Shown: piece by piece, positions 11,950-25,800 of the stretch
Layout of the letters: every line of letters begins with the position of its first letter
Position numbering within the stretch: the stretch's first letter is position 1
Assembly (NCBI RefSeq): GCF_008831285.2
Contig: NC_045138.2
Coordinates: forward strand, 6,169,205-6,233,204
DNA: 64,000 nucleotides
Source: Nymphaea colorata
Taxonomy: Eukaryota; Streptophyta; Magnoliopsida; Nymphaeales; Nymphaeaceae
Direction of reading: 5' to 3'
Notes under the pieces: model-generated
What the model saw: only the letters and a program-made list of their open reading frames with translations
What the model was told of the DNA's origin: nothing
The model's database searches: none
Translations under genes and position numbers: made by a program

Positions 11950-14900
11950 TGGCTCCGGTAGCACAGAGCACTCAACCGTGGGTGGAGAAATAGTAAATCC
12001 CCTTCTCCATCTTTGATTAATACCGCTAACATCCACCACCATCATTCCCTCCTTTCCTTTCTTCAGTATTATCGCCACCGCCTTCTTTCTCCTCCTTGTC
12101 TCGCCATCGTGAGCACCATCTCCACATCCATCACCATCACCATCACTAGAATCATCTTTATTTCTTCGGATTTCATTATTACAATCATCACATTTGTTAT
12201 TTTCTTCACTGTGATTGCAGTAGGCCCAAGCAAGTGAAGGATGTCGCCCATCAGGATGAAGTTGTCAGGGTTCTCACGAACACCCTGGAGACCACCAATG
12301 TAAATATTTTCTCTTACCAGTTTTCTTTTCTGGAGAGAATTCTCGTCGTAGTTAAAGCCTTGAGGGGTTTGTTTTCTCTGATTGAATTCGTCATTTTCTT
12401 TTGGGGTTTTGAATGGTCAGTGCCCTCACATGCTCTTCTATGGCCCTCCCGGGACGGGGAAGACGACGACCGCACTTGCAATCGCCAATCAGCTATTTGG
12501 GTATCATCGGAAACCCGACTGGCACCTCTTTTTCCTTCTCATTTGGAGATTGTGTCATGGGCGTACCTCCCTTTTCACTGTATTCTTTTTATATCATGTT
12601 CGTAGTTTCCTTGCTGTCTTCTCTTCGCATTTTGTGCTTATTTTCTTGGCTTTATGAACGGAATAATGTTGTTTTAGGTTTTTTACGTCGCCGTTGTACG
12701 TGTCATTCTTAACTTGCTAGACTGAAGCATGAATTCATAAACTTGAAATGCTAGAAACTTGGATGTTGGAAGTTATTTAACCAGTTGTTCTCAAGCTTCT
12801 AGAATGCCCTCCCCTTCTACTTATTGGAGAGTGCCTATGTTTAACTTATTACTATATTAGTGGGACCTGAATTTGCAGGGAAACATTTTCCGCTTACTGG
12901 TGTGGTGTCCAGTGGACACGTTCGAGGACCCCCTAGCCCATGAACTAAGTTATCCACTTGTCCACTTTTCTGTATGAGTAGTGAGATCTGGTTAGGCATC
13001 CTGTGAAACTCATCGGGGATCATTCTCCTATGAGTGCTTTCATCACTATTGAAGCACTTATTACATCATTCAAGGAAGAGGTCCTTTCAAGAAATGCATG
13101 GTTAATGCTCGCACATTAACCTACCGAATCTGTTCATTACTCTATCTCTTTCCTACTAGAGCATGTCTTGATCTGTTCTTGTGTCAATGACTCCTGCGGA
13201 TTGGTTGCCCGAATAATCTCTTGCAGGCCTGAGCTGTACAAATCAAGAGTCCTTGAACTAAATGCGAGTGATGATCGTGGGATCAATGTAGTGAGGACCA
13301 AAATCAAGGATTTTGCAGCAGTTGCGGTAAGCTCTGGAAGCCGCAAAGGGTAAGCTCTCTTTCCACTTAAAAGTCCGTTTTCTGTCATAAGAGGTATTTT
13401 GATTTCTTCTTCTTCGAAACACCAGTGGATATCCTTGCCCACCTTATAAGATCATTATCCTAGATGAAGCTGACTCAATGACAGAAGATGCCCAGGTACG
13501 TAACATATTTTGAATGACAGTTTAGGTTTAATTGTTACTATTTTTTTTTCCCTTTATACATTTCTTTATGCAGAATGCCCTGAGGCGGACCATGGAAACT
13601 TACTCTAAGGTTACACGGTTTTTTTTCATTTGCAACTATATTAGCAGGTACTCACTTGTATTTGCACAGGACAATGAGACCAATTCGATCCTTATGTACA
13701 TCTCTGATTGCATGTCTGTGCAGGATCATAGAACCACTTGCTTCTAGATGTGCAAAATTTAGGTTTAAGCCCTTGTCGCAAGAAATTATGAGCAGTCGTA
13801 TACAGTATATATGCCAAGAAGAAGGTCTTATCCTGGATCCAGATGTACTAACGCAACACCTGATGGACTAGTTTTGTGGATCTTTATTTTTGGCACCACT
13901 TTTCTATAGATTGCTGACACAACATATAACTAAATGCAGGCACTCTCAACTTTAAGTTCCATATCTCAAGGTGATCTACGTCGAGCTATAACATACTTGC
14001 AGGTAGCTTTCTAAATAAACTTCATCATCTATCCTTTTCCATAGATGTGTATGCATATGCGTCCATTATGTAAGGGTAGTAGAATATGTGTACTCATGGT
14101 TCATGAATGTGAGAGACCACGATAACGACTTTGAGCATTTTGATCAATCAGTTTGGATAGCTTACAGTCTGATACATGAATAACAAGCTGTTGGAAATTT
14201 ACTTTTGATGTGGCAGGTTGTAAATCATTCTTTCAGTTTGACTGGATGACTCAGTTATTCTCGTATTTTCTTATTTTCATATGCTATTAGACCTATATCT
14301 GTACATTTGTATGCTCCATGCTTGCATGTGCATACGTGTGTTTTTGTTGAGGCGAGGTGGTGTTGCGTGCTGTTGAATGTGTGTGTGTAGTGGTCTAAAA
14401 GAACTATCCTTCAAACTTTGTAAATCATTCTTAAGTCTTGACATCATTTATTCTCTACTTTTATGTGCTTAAGTATTTATGTGGAGTCCCAAAACTATTT
14501 CTATCTTGTGTTCATGATTTGAAAGTGCTTAATTATTTAACTTTATAAACAATGAATCTCTTTTTTATTGAGATTACCGAGCTGCAAAAACAGTAAGTGG
14601 TTCACTGTAATCACACATGTGCAGTCGGTATGACCAATTGGTGCCTAAATCCTGTATTTTCTGTAACTGCAGCTAGATTCCACAGTACTGAGCTGTGTTC
14701 CTTTGGAAGTGAAAATTCAATTGAAGTTCATTTTTAAATTACTGTTAGGACTGATCTTCATATTTGACTGTCTAGGGGGCTGCTCGGTTGTTTGGATCAT
14801 CTATTTCCTCTGCTGACTTGATCAGTGTTTCAGGGGTACACTTATTTCTTCTTTACTCTTGTTTTTACTGTTAAGGGCTCTGTGCATTCTTTTAGTCGGG

Positions 14901-17900
14901 AATAATTGTCTGTTATTATGTGCGTGCTTATAATATCTTCATGCAATATTTCCTTTTTTCTGTTTAAGTGCTCTTGAATCTTGTGTCAAATCAGTCAATA
15001 ATAAGTTGGATGTTATTAAGTGTCCAACCTTCTATCATTGAGAGGAAGTTTGCCTTTTGGCACTTTGTACAAGTATTATAAGTAAAATTCAGTGATGGAC
15101 ACAATATATGATGGATGTCAAGAAACATGGTAAATGCATTTTTATCTAATGTTCTACTTTTGGACACAACTGACAATCTGACATGTTTGGAACCCAGAAA
15201 GTTTTGGTTGAATTGTCTCTTGGCCTTCTTTTACCTTGTGCTGCATATGGAAGAGGAAGGTTTATCTTTGGTAGCTTTCTTTGACCTTTGTCACCCACAT
15301 TTACTTTCTGTTCTTCCGAGATAAGTTCAAACTACCTGTTCTTACATGGTTTTTCTTCTTCTTTTCCTTGATCTGAAAATGGCATAAATGAGTTGGATTT
15401 TCATGTTCAAAAACATGAAGATGTCAGAAGTTACCTCAATGTCTCAAAAAATGAAATAAGTTTATTGTGATTTATGTATTGTCTCGCCTTACTGTTACGT
15501 TGAAACCTTGTTGGTCCTTATCTTCTAGAGAACGTTCCAGCCTGATGATATCAGTTCACTTTCAGAAATACATAAGGCCATGTTTTTAGTTTTCTTGGTT
15601 AAACACACTTTAAACTTTAAAGTCCTGCTAAGTTTTGCGACTTTTATGAATTTTTGTTTGTGCAGCACTTTGGTTGGGATTTTCCTGGTTATAGGGGAGC
15701 TATGATTTTTAGTGGTTCTGCCATGATAAGAATCTGCACTGCAGCATGTCCTAGTATCTTTTTGGTTATTAGCAAGCAATTTGACATGCCATGAGTGATG
15801 CAACTCTATGATATTGATAATCAAGCTTATGCTAATATCAAATGGTTTGCCAAGTATACTTCAAACTTTGAAGTCTCATATTTATTACTTACATGTGCCA
15901 TAATAATGAACACTTTCAATATTTCATCAACTTAGTGTTGTTCCTAGATTTTTTTTTTAATTTTAAGGAAATATGATGCTTGACATAACTGTGAGGAAAT
16001 ACATTATATTATATCCCTGTAACTAGTTTCAGAGGTGTAACGTATTTATATCACACCATAATCCACATTGTATGATATGGCATGAAGTCCATTTCGAGTG
16101 ATATCTTGTCAATAGGAACTTGAGGGGGCCTGAATCCTTTTATTATTTTGGTCTAAAAACACTTCACATGACTTTTAATGGGGTGTGTGGGGGAGCTCTT
16201 ACATTTTCAAGAAGAAAACATCCAGATCTGATGCCATTGTGCATAAGAGGTAGATTTTGCATTGAAGAAAGAGGGTTTTTGTTCATTTTATGTATGAGAA
16301 CCTATTTCACTTTGAAAGGTATAGGGGAATGTGCATTTTTACAATAAATTTTTGGTTTTTCTTAAAGATACTTAAATTTTTAACGTAGTTTTACTCGGAA
16401 TATTGTAATTATTTTTCCTTTAGTTAATTTTTTATTTAAATTTTAGAATGGCTTGGTTGCTGATCTTGTACATCAATACTATCGGTTGGACATGTTTAAG
16501 AGAATTGTAACATGCTTTTAAACATCTATAAGGTGGACTCTTATTGGTCTAACTTGTGTGGGATTGGTTGACAAGGTGGTGATTCCTTTTTTGTGCCATC
16601 ATGCATTTACATGACAATGCATCTTGATTAGTGATGTGTGTGAATGAATCATAGAGGAGTCCATAGTATTCACTCAAAGAAGTGCGAGGTTGCAGGACAA
16701 CCCAGATCCACATCATCAAGATGTTGTCCTTGGCTTTAATTATACACTAGGCACACAATCTGAGACTAGTAGTCCTCAATTCTAAAGATGAGAATGTTGC
16801 ACCAGCAGTATCAGCAATATGACCAACACATCAAGATGAACTTAGTAGAGTAGGAGAACTTGGTGAAATAGGAGAGTAGCAGCGAAAGAACGTAGTGAAC
16901 CCAAGTCTTTGTTTTTCATGTCTATATATATATATATATAGTTTATTTAATGAATGCACACTGTTTAAGTGAAATGTGAATCTTTCTTTACTATATTCCT
17001 GTTAAATTGTTTTTTTATATTTTTTATATAATTTCTGCTTATGCAATTCGTGTTTTTTGGCATGGGATATTTTTCTTATTTTTTGTAATTTTTCATGACT
17101 TTTTATATTAAAAAATATTTTGTTATGTTATGTTACATATCTACCTTCTAGAACAACGAGGGAAGTTCCCTTGCTCCTGCTATGCACAGGACCAGTGCAC
17201 GTTACTTTGTGCACGTTAAATATTACATTGATCTTCTCCTTGATGCTTCACATCACTGTCATCATGCTGATTTAAAGCATATTATCGGAATCCATGTATA
17301 AACCTAACTAGTTAAAAGTAGTTATATCTTTTAGGTGTTTGTGATACAAGATATTTGAACGTCAGCACCTCCACTATCTTAACCTTTTCACTTTTGCAGG
17401 TTATCCCACAAGACATTGTCCGATCACTTTACCAGTCTTGCAAAAGTGGTCAATTTGAATTGGCAAATAAGGAAGTTGAGTACATAATTGCAGAAGGTTA
17501 TCCAGTTTCACAAATGCTTTCTCAGGTTTTCTGCTAATATGATCCTTGTACTTTCATGACATTGTTCTCTTTTCTTCATGACATGATGCTAATGAAATGT
17601 GATGTTACAGTTATTTGATTTAATAGTTGAAGCTGAGGATGCATCTGATGAACAGAAGGCAAAGATTTGTAAGAGAATTGCTGAGGCAGATAAGGTCACT
17701 ATGAAACTAAGACTGTCCACTATTGAACTTCTAATCATAAAAAACTTTTGCCCCTACTAGGATATGTTACTCCATGTTCTTATTTTCTTTTTGCTGCAAA
17801 AGTTTCTTGCTATTAGTATATTTGTGCTTGACGAGAACTGCAATCTCACTGTGGTGCATCCATTACAGATAATAGTTGGCATTCAGCTGAAGTTTACAGG

Positions 17901-18111
17901 ATAGATGCTAAATTTATAGTCTTCCTGTTTTTTTAAGTTGTTGCAGTTAAGTGATCTATGTTTTATTTGAATGTCCTTCAGCATCTTACTGACGTTCTAA
18001 TATGTGCAGCGTCTGATTGATGGAGCAGATGAATACTTGCAGCTGATGGATGTGGCGAGCAACACCATGCGTGCTTTGTGCAACATGACTCAAGAGTTCT
18101 CGTATGATTAG
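11949..18111 (+). CDS. RFC4: Replication factor C small subunit (RFC4 type)
   Basis: AAA+ ATPase subunit of the nuclear clamp loader, which opens PCNA and places it on primer–template DNA. Twelve exons: 11949–11992, 12221–12299, 12421–12500, 13227–13349, 13426–13495, 13574–13647, 13724–13844, 13940–14002, 14776–14835, 17400–17525, 17611–17694, 18010–18111. They sum to 1,026 nt and 341 residues, close to the roughly 340 usual for the family. All introns are GT–AG and all phases match. Start [15 protein letters not shown] is typical of plant orthologues. Walker A GPPGTGKT lies at residues 49–56, Walker B ILDEAD at 120–125, and the SRC arginine-finger motif at 164–166; the C-terminal collar domain follows to the TAG stop. 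Intron 9 is long (2.56 kb) and AT-rich. RFC2 and RFC4 names are exchanged between lineages, so the number is less certain than the family. No defect seen. Confidence 0.97.
14836..17399 (+). other. Long intron 9 of RFC4
   Basis: Bounded by a GT donor after the exon ending VSG and an AG acceptor before VIPQD. It carries a short (TA)9 run at 16,923–16,940 and no recognisable transposon or internal gene. Open frames inside it have no motif. Confidence 0.85.
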
Positions 18112-19860
18112 CAAACTCCAAGGAGTCCTCCCGTTGGCATTCCTTTGTTCACATGGGTCAAGTTCGATTATGGCCCTAATCTTGTGAATTTAATACAGCG
18201 ACCTGAGTTCCTTGAACTGAAATGGATATTGATGAATAGAACTCCAACCTTTTGTTGCTAAGTGACAAACTATGTACAAAATCTTCTTTAATCAGTTGAC
18301 TTTAGAACCCGCAATGCAGCGATAAGCCACTTTCTTTTTCCTGTTTGACTTTTTTTCTGAATCCGAAATCCTAACATACTTTTGAAAATACAAATACTCC
18401 CCTATAAACGAAAGGTACTTTTGAAGGATCAGAGATGGAATAATGTTCGGAATCATGGGAATGCAGTGGTGACTGAATGTGGGCGAGACGAATGAGTTTC
18501 CTACAAAAGAGGAGGGCCTTCTCACCTCCAGAAAGCAAAACGTACAATGTCATCGCTAGAGGCAAGTTTGAAGTTTGCATGGTTTTAATTGTTTACGCGA
18601 ACAGTTTATGCATAAAATATATGTTTATATGAACAAGGCATACAAAGATCACAAAGCACTTTCAAAATTTCGGATAATTCAGTCTTCCACACGTTACTGA
18701 AATTTGCACCTTAACAACCAAGGTGGCTGTCAATGGTTGAATTCATTGGTTATTAAACTTTAGATGTTATACATAGAAGACGGTGATTGAGAATGAGCCT
18801 GTTGCCATGTCACACTTACAAGTCATGCCGCTTCCTGTAACACACCGTGTCAGAAAATAATATAAAAATAGAACGTTTGTCTATGCTTGACGGTCCACAT
18901 GATTTGGCTCAAAAGGAATGATTCAAGAACACACAGTCTCTGCCGCTCCTTACAATGCAAACAAACATGGTCATTCCAGACTAGCATAGATGTACAGGTG
19001 CATGCGTGATTTTCTTTCGGTGCATAGACGACATGCGCCGGAATAACATGCCTCCGTGGTTCTACTCCTTGCTTCGACTCTCTTTTGCCGAGCGTTGCAG
19101 ATCCAATCTGACCTGCCACTTTATTACAGATGCAGAATAAACATCAGGCATGAATTCCTCTATGATTAAGTCATGTAACCACAAGTACGTTAATAATAGA
19201 AAAATTAATGAATTGATCTCATTAGTTGATTATCCAACCGTCCCAATACCACTTTCCATTCAAGTTATGACAGCTTCAGGTCTCTAAAAAAAAAAAATCA
19301 AATCTGAACAAAATTTGAATCCAATGCGCTTGGAAAACGTACAACTATTAGCGTAGCTGATCAATTACTTTTAGTGCAAAAAATACCTGAGCCAGTCTGA
19401 CCAGTTCACATTATACATTTGTACTTAGTTGCGCATGCAACTGTACAGTTCACCTCTTTTATGCAAGCGTTCACTTCTTCCCTACTGATAGCGTAGTCAA
19501 CTAGTCATGGATGTCCACCTCTATACCAGAATACAATCTCCATCTCCCTTCCTTCCCCCTTTCCTAAAATTTATTTTTCGGAACCAGTAAAAAGAATTAC
19601 AAAGGCATGAGACGTACAAGAAGAAAACTTTCACCTGAAACAGTAAAACAAGATCATGAGGTAAAATTTATTTCCTACGTTCTTACTTGCAATTAGAAAA
19701 TTTAGGCAACATAGATAGATGACACAAAGAACTCTACCAGTATCATATGGTGTTGCAAACCTGCCAAGGTATCACTCTTGAGAAATCAGTGAGAAATGTT
19801 ATGCAAGGCAACTGCTCAGTCCATTTTCATTGATCTGTTGCAAGAGTGCACAATCCATTT
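18112..19860. other. Convergent intergenic region between RFC4 and MnmG
   Basis: It holds the 3' untranslated regions of both genes, which point towards each other. No independent gene is supported; a minus-strand open frame at 18,850–19,119 has no recognisable domain. AATAGA near 18,234 could serve as a polyadenylation signal for RFC4, but plant signals are too loose to assign from sequence alone. Confidence 0.6.
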
Positions 19861-19880
19861 TCATTGATTTGTCGCAAGAG
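19820..19880 (-). repeat. 34-bp duplication across the MnmG stop codon
   Basis: The 27-base words at 19,820–19,846 and 19,854–19,880 differ at two positions and lie 34 bases apart. The copy at 19,854–19,880 encodes the last MnmG residues and the TGA stop; the other lies in the 3' untranslated region. Because 34 is not a multiple of three, the second copy is in a different phase. Confidence 0.85.
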
Positions 19881-22800
19881 CAGGATCTGATTGATCGGCT
19901 GCTGCCATGACTGAGGTTAGCATTTCTAGCCGTTTTCTTTCTTGTGCTTTCCTTCTATTGCTTTCAAGCCAAATAAGAAGGGCAGAAATGTCGGCAGGAC
20001 TCACACCTCCCACTCTTGTTGCTTGACCAATTGTCTGTGGCCGTACCTGCACAAAGAAAAATGGTAGATATCAATGCATGACTTTCCATGCATGGGGCAT
20101 TTTAATGTCGAGATGTGCAAATGCAGAGTCTTGCAGTTGGCAGGCACCATTAGACATCAGCATTTAACCAAAAAAACATAAAGACTAGTAAAAAGAAAGG
20201 AAACGGAAGGTGAAACTGAAAGTAGACAATTGCCTTGTTTTCCCTTTGTTTAGTTCTTTTTGAATAAATGCTTGTGTTTCCACTTGTTGGGATTTGAATA
20301 GAATTGAACATATTCAATGATATCCATAAAATACAGCTGACAGCATCTTATGAATTCAAAGAAGATATGGTGCATTACCTTCCCATGTTAAAGCTGATAA
20401 ATCCCATTTTAACTCTTTATAGGCTTATACCATTACTTAAAACTTATGTACAGAAATGTCATAACATCTTTATACCTTTTAGGAAGAAAATTAACATGGT
20501 GCAGTATTAATTGACATATAAAAGACATGCTTAAAGTTACATACGCATGACAGAGAGCATCAGAATGACCGAAGCGTGAACTGTTATGTGAAATCTATTT
20601 GTTCATTTTTTCTCAAAATGGCCCATCACAAGCTTAGCACTCTTCCTTCCACCTTAGAATGTCCCACTAGTAAACTATAAATCTGAAGACCAGAATAGTA
20701 ATGTGCACATAGTTTGTACAAATCAAACAGTCTCAGTATCAGTTACACGAGGATTCAGAGTTGATTTAATAGCTCGGGCTATTAGAAACCCATCACTATG
20801 TGAAGTAGCACTTTTTACTTTTAACTGTTCGCAATAATATTTGCCTGTTCCAGGTTGGGGTAAACCTTTTATACTTGTAGTATGTACATCATATACGCAT
20901 GCAATTGCCCTACATGTTTCATGACTACTTCTCTACAAATATGAAGGTACACCACCAATAGAATTAAATAGCTTTTACATGCTACCCCTTGCCTATTTTA
21001 CTCAATTACCTTTCTGTAGTTTAGGAAGGAAAGCTTTTTGAAGTCAAGGAACCAGTCATGTCAGTTGACAAGGCACATCACCTTCCCAACCCTAGGATTA
21101 ATTACTAGCGTCAAAATGGCACTGTTGTTTAAGTAGGATCACAGAAGAACTGCTTCTTTCACTTGATGAACACCCAAATTCTTAGAGAAGCATTAAAGGA
21201 TTGGGTCTTAAATGATTAAGTTGCCGACAACAAACTGGAAGTTCATTTATTTGTATCAATGGAATGTTTCTTTCGGACACAATAATTTTTTGCCTTTGTC
21301 AAGTATTAAACAAACCTCATGCAAATACAAAAGAAAATGTGTAATGTATCCCCTTGGAGTACGTAGAAAAAAATTCATTATTCCATAACCGAGTAAAAGA
21401 GCTTTCTTATCCATGAAAAAAAGTTGAATGGACCTCACCTTGGAAAGTTTTTCACGTGCTTCCAAAGATAATGTTGTCACAGCATAATAATCTATATCCT
21501 CTGGAAGTAGTTTGTGATGCTGTTGCACTATCTGGCAAAGACAATGTAGTTGTTAACCCAAGCAACTATTATGTAGAGACGTAGAGTCAATTTCTGCATT
21601 GACAAGAAAAACAGACTTCTGAATTAAAGGGTAAAAGAGAAAGCTCCACTGACCTGTTTAAGTTGGCTCTGCTGCCGAACAATGAATCCTTCGTATGTGA
21701 TATCTACCTCTATACATTCTTTTTCTTCTTTGGAAAGAAGTGGGTTTCCATAACCGTGTTTGTCAAGAAGCTTATACTGAATATGTGGCTTCTTCAAGAT
21801 GGATTCAAGGGACGCACCATCTTTGACAAGCTGACCAGACAACTGATTGGCCTCAGCTGCGAATTCTCCACTACCTGTAAAATGTAACTTGAGCATATTT
21901 AAAATATTTTAAGAAATTCTAGAACAATTCACAGTTATTACCAAGGTTTCTTACTGCAAATCTCAAGAAGTATAAAGTAACGATATGGGCAAACAGGGAG
22001 AGAGAGAGAGACAGAGAGAGATGTGGCACATGGGCATTATAAACCTGAAACGCGGACTGATTTGATTCGCTTTTTCTCCTCCAATATCCGCTGCTGTTTG
22101 TCCTGGTAGATTTTCCATCTTCTGGCATCTATGAGACCAATCTCCCGACCCAAAGGTGTCAGACGGCTGTCCGCATTATCTGCCCGTAGGAGCAAACGGT
22201 GTTCTGAGCGGCTAAAAGCAAAGATGTAATATCAGCCAGAGATCAATTTCAGCTTCAGATGCGTAACAATGTATAGATGAAGCACATGCAGAAGAAAGCA
22301 TATAGTGAGTTCACTAATGACCTTACAAGTCAAGCCCAATAATAAGGACTTCCACTAAGCCTTTTTAAGGAATGAGCTAGAAAGTAGAAATCATCTCTTA
22401 TTTGTGCAACACAAAAATATCAGGAGTGCAGAACCTGATAAACTCAGTAATATGCTAAGACAAAAGAAATTCTCCAAAAGAATTATGCAAGTGCAAGTCC
22501 AAAAGGATTGGTAGAGGTGGAAATGGTGCACATTTTGAAATATGGCTGGTACAAACTCCAGCAGAACATTTCCTATGACCCAAGCCACTATTGACGTGAC
22601 TGGTAGAAGAACTTTCCACATGTTGAATTAGATTGATAATTAGCTTTTGCAGGAGAAAAGCACATCATGAACCACCATCAATAAGTATCGTATCACCTTG
22701 AACAAGCAGGAATCAAGTAAGACACCATAAGCAGATCCACCTAAGATCACGAAAGCATTCCAATAGTTCCATTGAGATGATGGAACAGAAGAATGTTATC

Positions 22801-25800
22801 ATACAAAAATCACAGAGTAAGAGAAAGGGTGTTCCATACTATCGGATTGTAAAAACAATGTGAATCAACTTCCTCAGATATAAAGGTAACCCTTCTCAAA
22901 TGATAATCTGATTTAAGGCACATTAAGAAGGCAGTTGGTACTGTATTCTTTTAATTTAACTGGTTTAAGAATGAATGTTAGTTCCAAAAAAGCAAGCATC
23001 GGAATGCCATCTATGTAATAATCCACACATGATACCTTGTTAACATACGATAAGGTTCTCGAAGATCTTTTGTAATGAGATCATCTATTAATGTTCCAAT
23101 ATAACTGCTTTCTCTCTCTAGCACAATCAATGACTTCCCTTGAGAATGCCTTGCTGCATTAATTCCAGATATGAGGCCCTGCATAAATGAAGATGTTGAT
23201 CTATGAGCCAGTATTGGGGGATAAAAGTCAGAGTAGACATATACCCTATGTCACACAAGGACGTGGGTCTTGCCCACATACCTGTACCGGTACGGCAGTA
23301 CGCCAATTCAAGTACTATGGTACACCTTGGTACGCTTTGGATTGGTTCTGAGTCGAATCAATCCAAACCACTTTAAATAAACCCATTTTCGCCCGATGCC
23401 TCTTCCTCATTCCTTACCTTCATACAACATATCTCCGGCAATAGATGCAGTGGAGAGCTTTACTGGTTGGCGGTGACCAGCGACGGATGTCGGTCGGCGG
23501 CGATCGGCGACAGACGTGTTGGAGGTAAGTGTTTTTTACATTCTCTTCTTAGGGTTTTTTTGATTTCCCCCCCCCCCCCTTTGTTGTTTGTTACTCTATT
23601 TTCATGTTTCTTCTGTCATTGTTAGAGAGTTGGATAAATCTTTGTTTAGATTTTTGGCTTGCTCCACAAGTGAACGTGTTCATCTGTTTCCCGTGCACTC
23701 TGATTTGAAATCAATCCCACACCGTGTCATCTGTTTCTTATATTTGTGCTACTTTTTTTGCTAATTTCATGTTTATGTTTGAACTGCCGTGTTTTAAAGA
23801 CTTCATTTATATTCACCTGTTTCGCTGGTTTCAATTATATTTCACTGGCTTCATTTATATTCACCTGTTATGATTGGGTACGTTTGGAATGGTTCCGGGT
23901 CAAAACCGATCCAAACCACAAAAAAAACATTGTTTTAGTCTATTTATGTTTCTTTTATGAGATTATATGGAGGAACTGTGAAAGGAACATTGTCTTAATG
24001 ATGTGATGATATCAATTTGTTTTTGGAATTAAAAATATATAATTATCGCCGTACCGCCATACTAAGATTGGTAAAAATGTTGTAACCATACCCGCTTCCC
24101 CGTACCCGCACCAACACCCGTACCTGTACCTATGTGACATAGAATATACCAGTACAAATCTTTCCCATTTTGATAGCCAAATAGATAAAATTGAACACAA
24201 GCAAGAAACAGGAGGACTGAATAAATGAAAGTACAAAACAAAAACATGGCAGATATATAGAAAACCTGAGCGGCAGCTTCTTCATAGCCTGTGGTTCCAT
24301 TTATCTGGCCTGAAAAGAAAAGCCCTTCAACCTTTTTAGTCATGAGGGATCTAGAACATTGATAAGCAGGCAAAAAATCATATTCCACCGCATAAGCAGG
24401 CCTTAGCATTGAACAGTTCTCAAGTCCAGGCAATGTCCTAAGGAGAGCGAGTTGTAGGTTCTCTGGTAGACCAGTAGAGAAACCCTGCACAAAAAGGAAT
24501 TTGCTTATAAAATTAGTCAACAGAATAAGACAAACAATGGTGATGGCTCAGTCACTATCTTTTTTAAGAGTCATAAAGAAATTTCTGAAGCATTTTTAAT
24601 GAAAATTCCATCTCCTTACAAGTTGATCCATGACAAGTCAATGCAATCATTCATATAAACAATTAGACAGCAGGTCAGTTTGAAGTACCATAGGTAGTGG
24701 ACTGGCTTAACACAGTCACAGATTTTTCATAAAACTAGCAAGAAATATAAACCACTGTCACACGTATTGGCATTATTTTTCAAAAAAGCACAAAAAAATG
24801 GGGAAAATAGAGGAAAACAAAAAGTAATACTAAAAAAATCAAGAAATGAAAAAAATTTGTAGGATCATTTTTTTCCATTTTTTCAGAAACAGAATGAATT
24901 TTAATAACTTTATTTGAGGTTTATTCAAACAAATTATTAAGCATTTTAATTTTTTTATTGATGTTTTCTAGAAAATTAATAGAAAACTCAAAATTTCATA
25001 CTTCTTATTTTTTAATTTTTTGAGCTTTTGAGATTTTCAAAAACCAAACTTCCCAACTAACACCTGAGAAAAACCTTGCCGATACAAACCTGAAATTGAT
25101 ATTTGTGACAATGATAGAAACAAATTTAGTTGATCATAAGCTTGCAGACCTGAACATATAATTCTGGTACATTTCTTCCTTCGGGTTCAAGAAAAATTTG
25201 ATGAGATTCTTTATCATGAAACCTCACTATCTGAAAGAAACAAACAAAAATGTACCAGTTCAGATCACAATTGGATAAATCGTAGATAGATTTCTCCATA
25301 CTACATGCAAAACTGAATAACAAATGTAGTTTCCTTGAAGCATGAATTCACAACATGTTCCAAACACATCACAGGCACAATCTAAATCTTTAATGTCCAA
25401 GATTACTCTTCAGATCAGAGCCTCAAACTGGAGACTTGTACATGCGTCCAAAGACAGTAAAAGAGTACTGGATGTCTTTGTTCAGCAAGCTGAATTAACA
25501 GTGAGCTATGTCACATGGGCACGTGACATTTGCCCAAGTACCTGTGTCGGTACATGGGTACAGCGACATGGATACATGGGTATGGCTGTATTTTAAAACT
25601 AAAAAATTTATCTTTTTAAACTTTATTTGTTATTTTTTCCTTCTTTTTTCTATTTCCCTTCCACCTAGATTTATATTTCCTCCCACTTTTCTTTAATTTT
25701 GAAAATTTTCAATATATATATATATTCTGCCGTACCCGTGTACCCATAATTTTCAAAAATGGTGTGCCTGTACCCACACTGCCATACCCGTATCACACCC

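Noticed and set aside
18850-19119. 89-codon minus-strand open frame with Cys pairs between RFC4 and MnmG
   Set aside because: Cys spacing does not fit a known zinc finger, and the start and context give no support.
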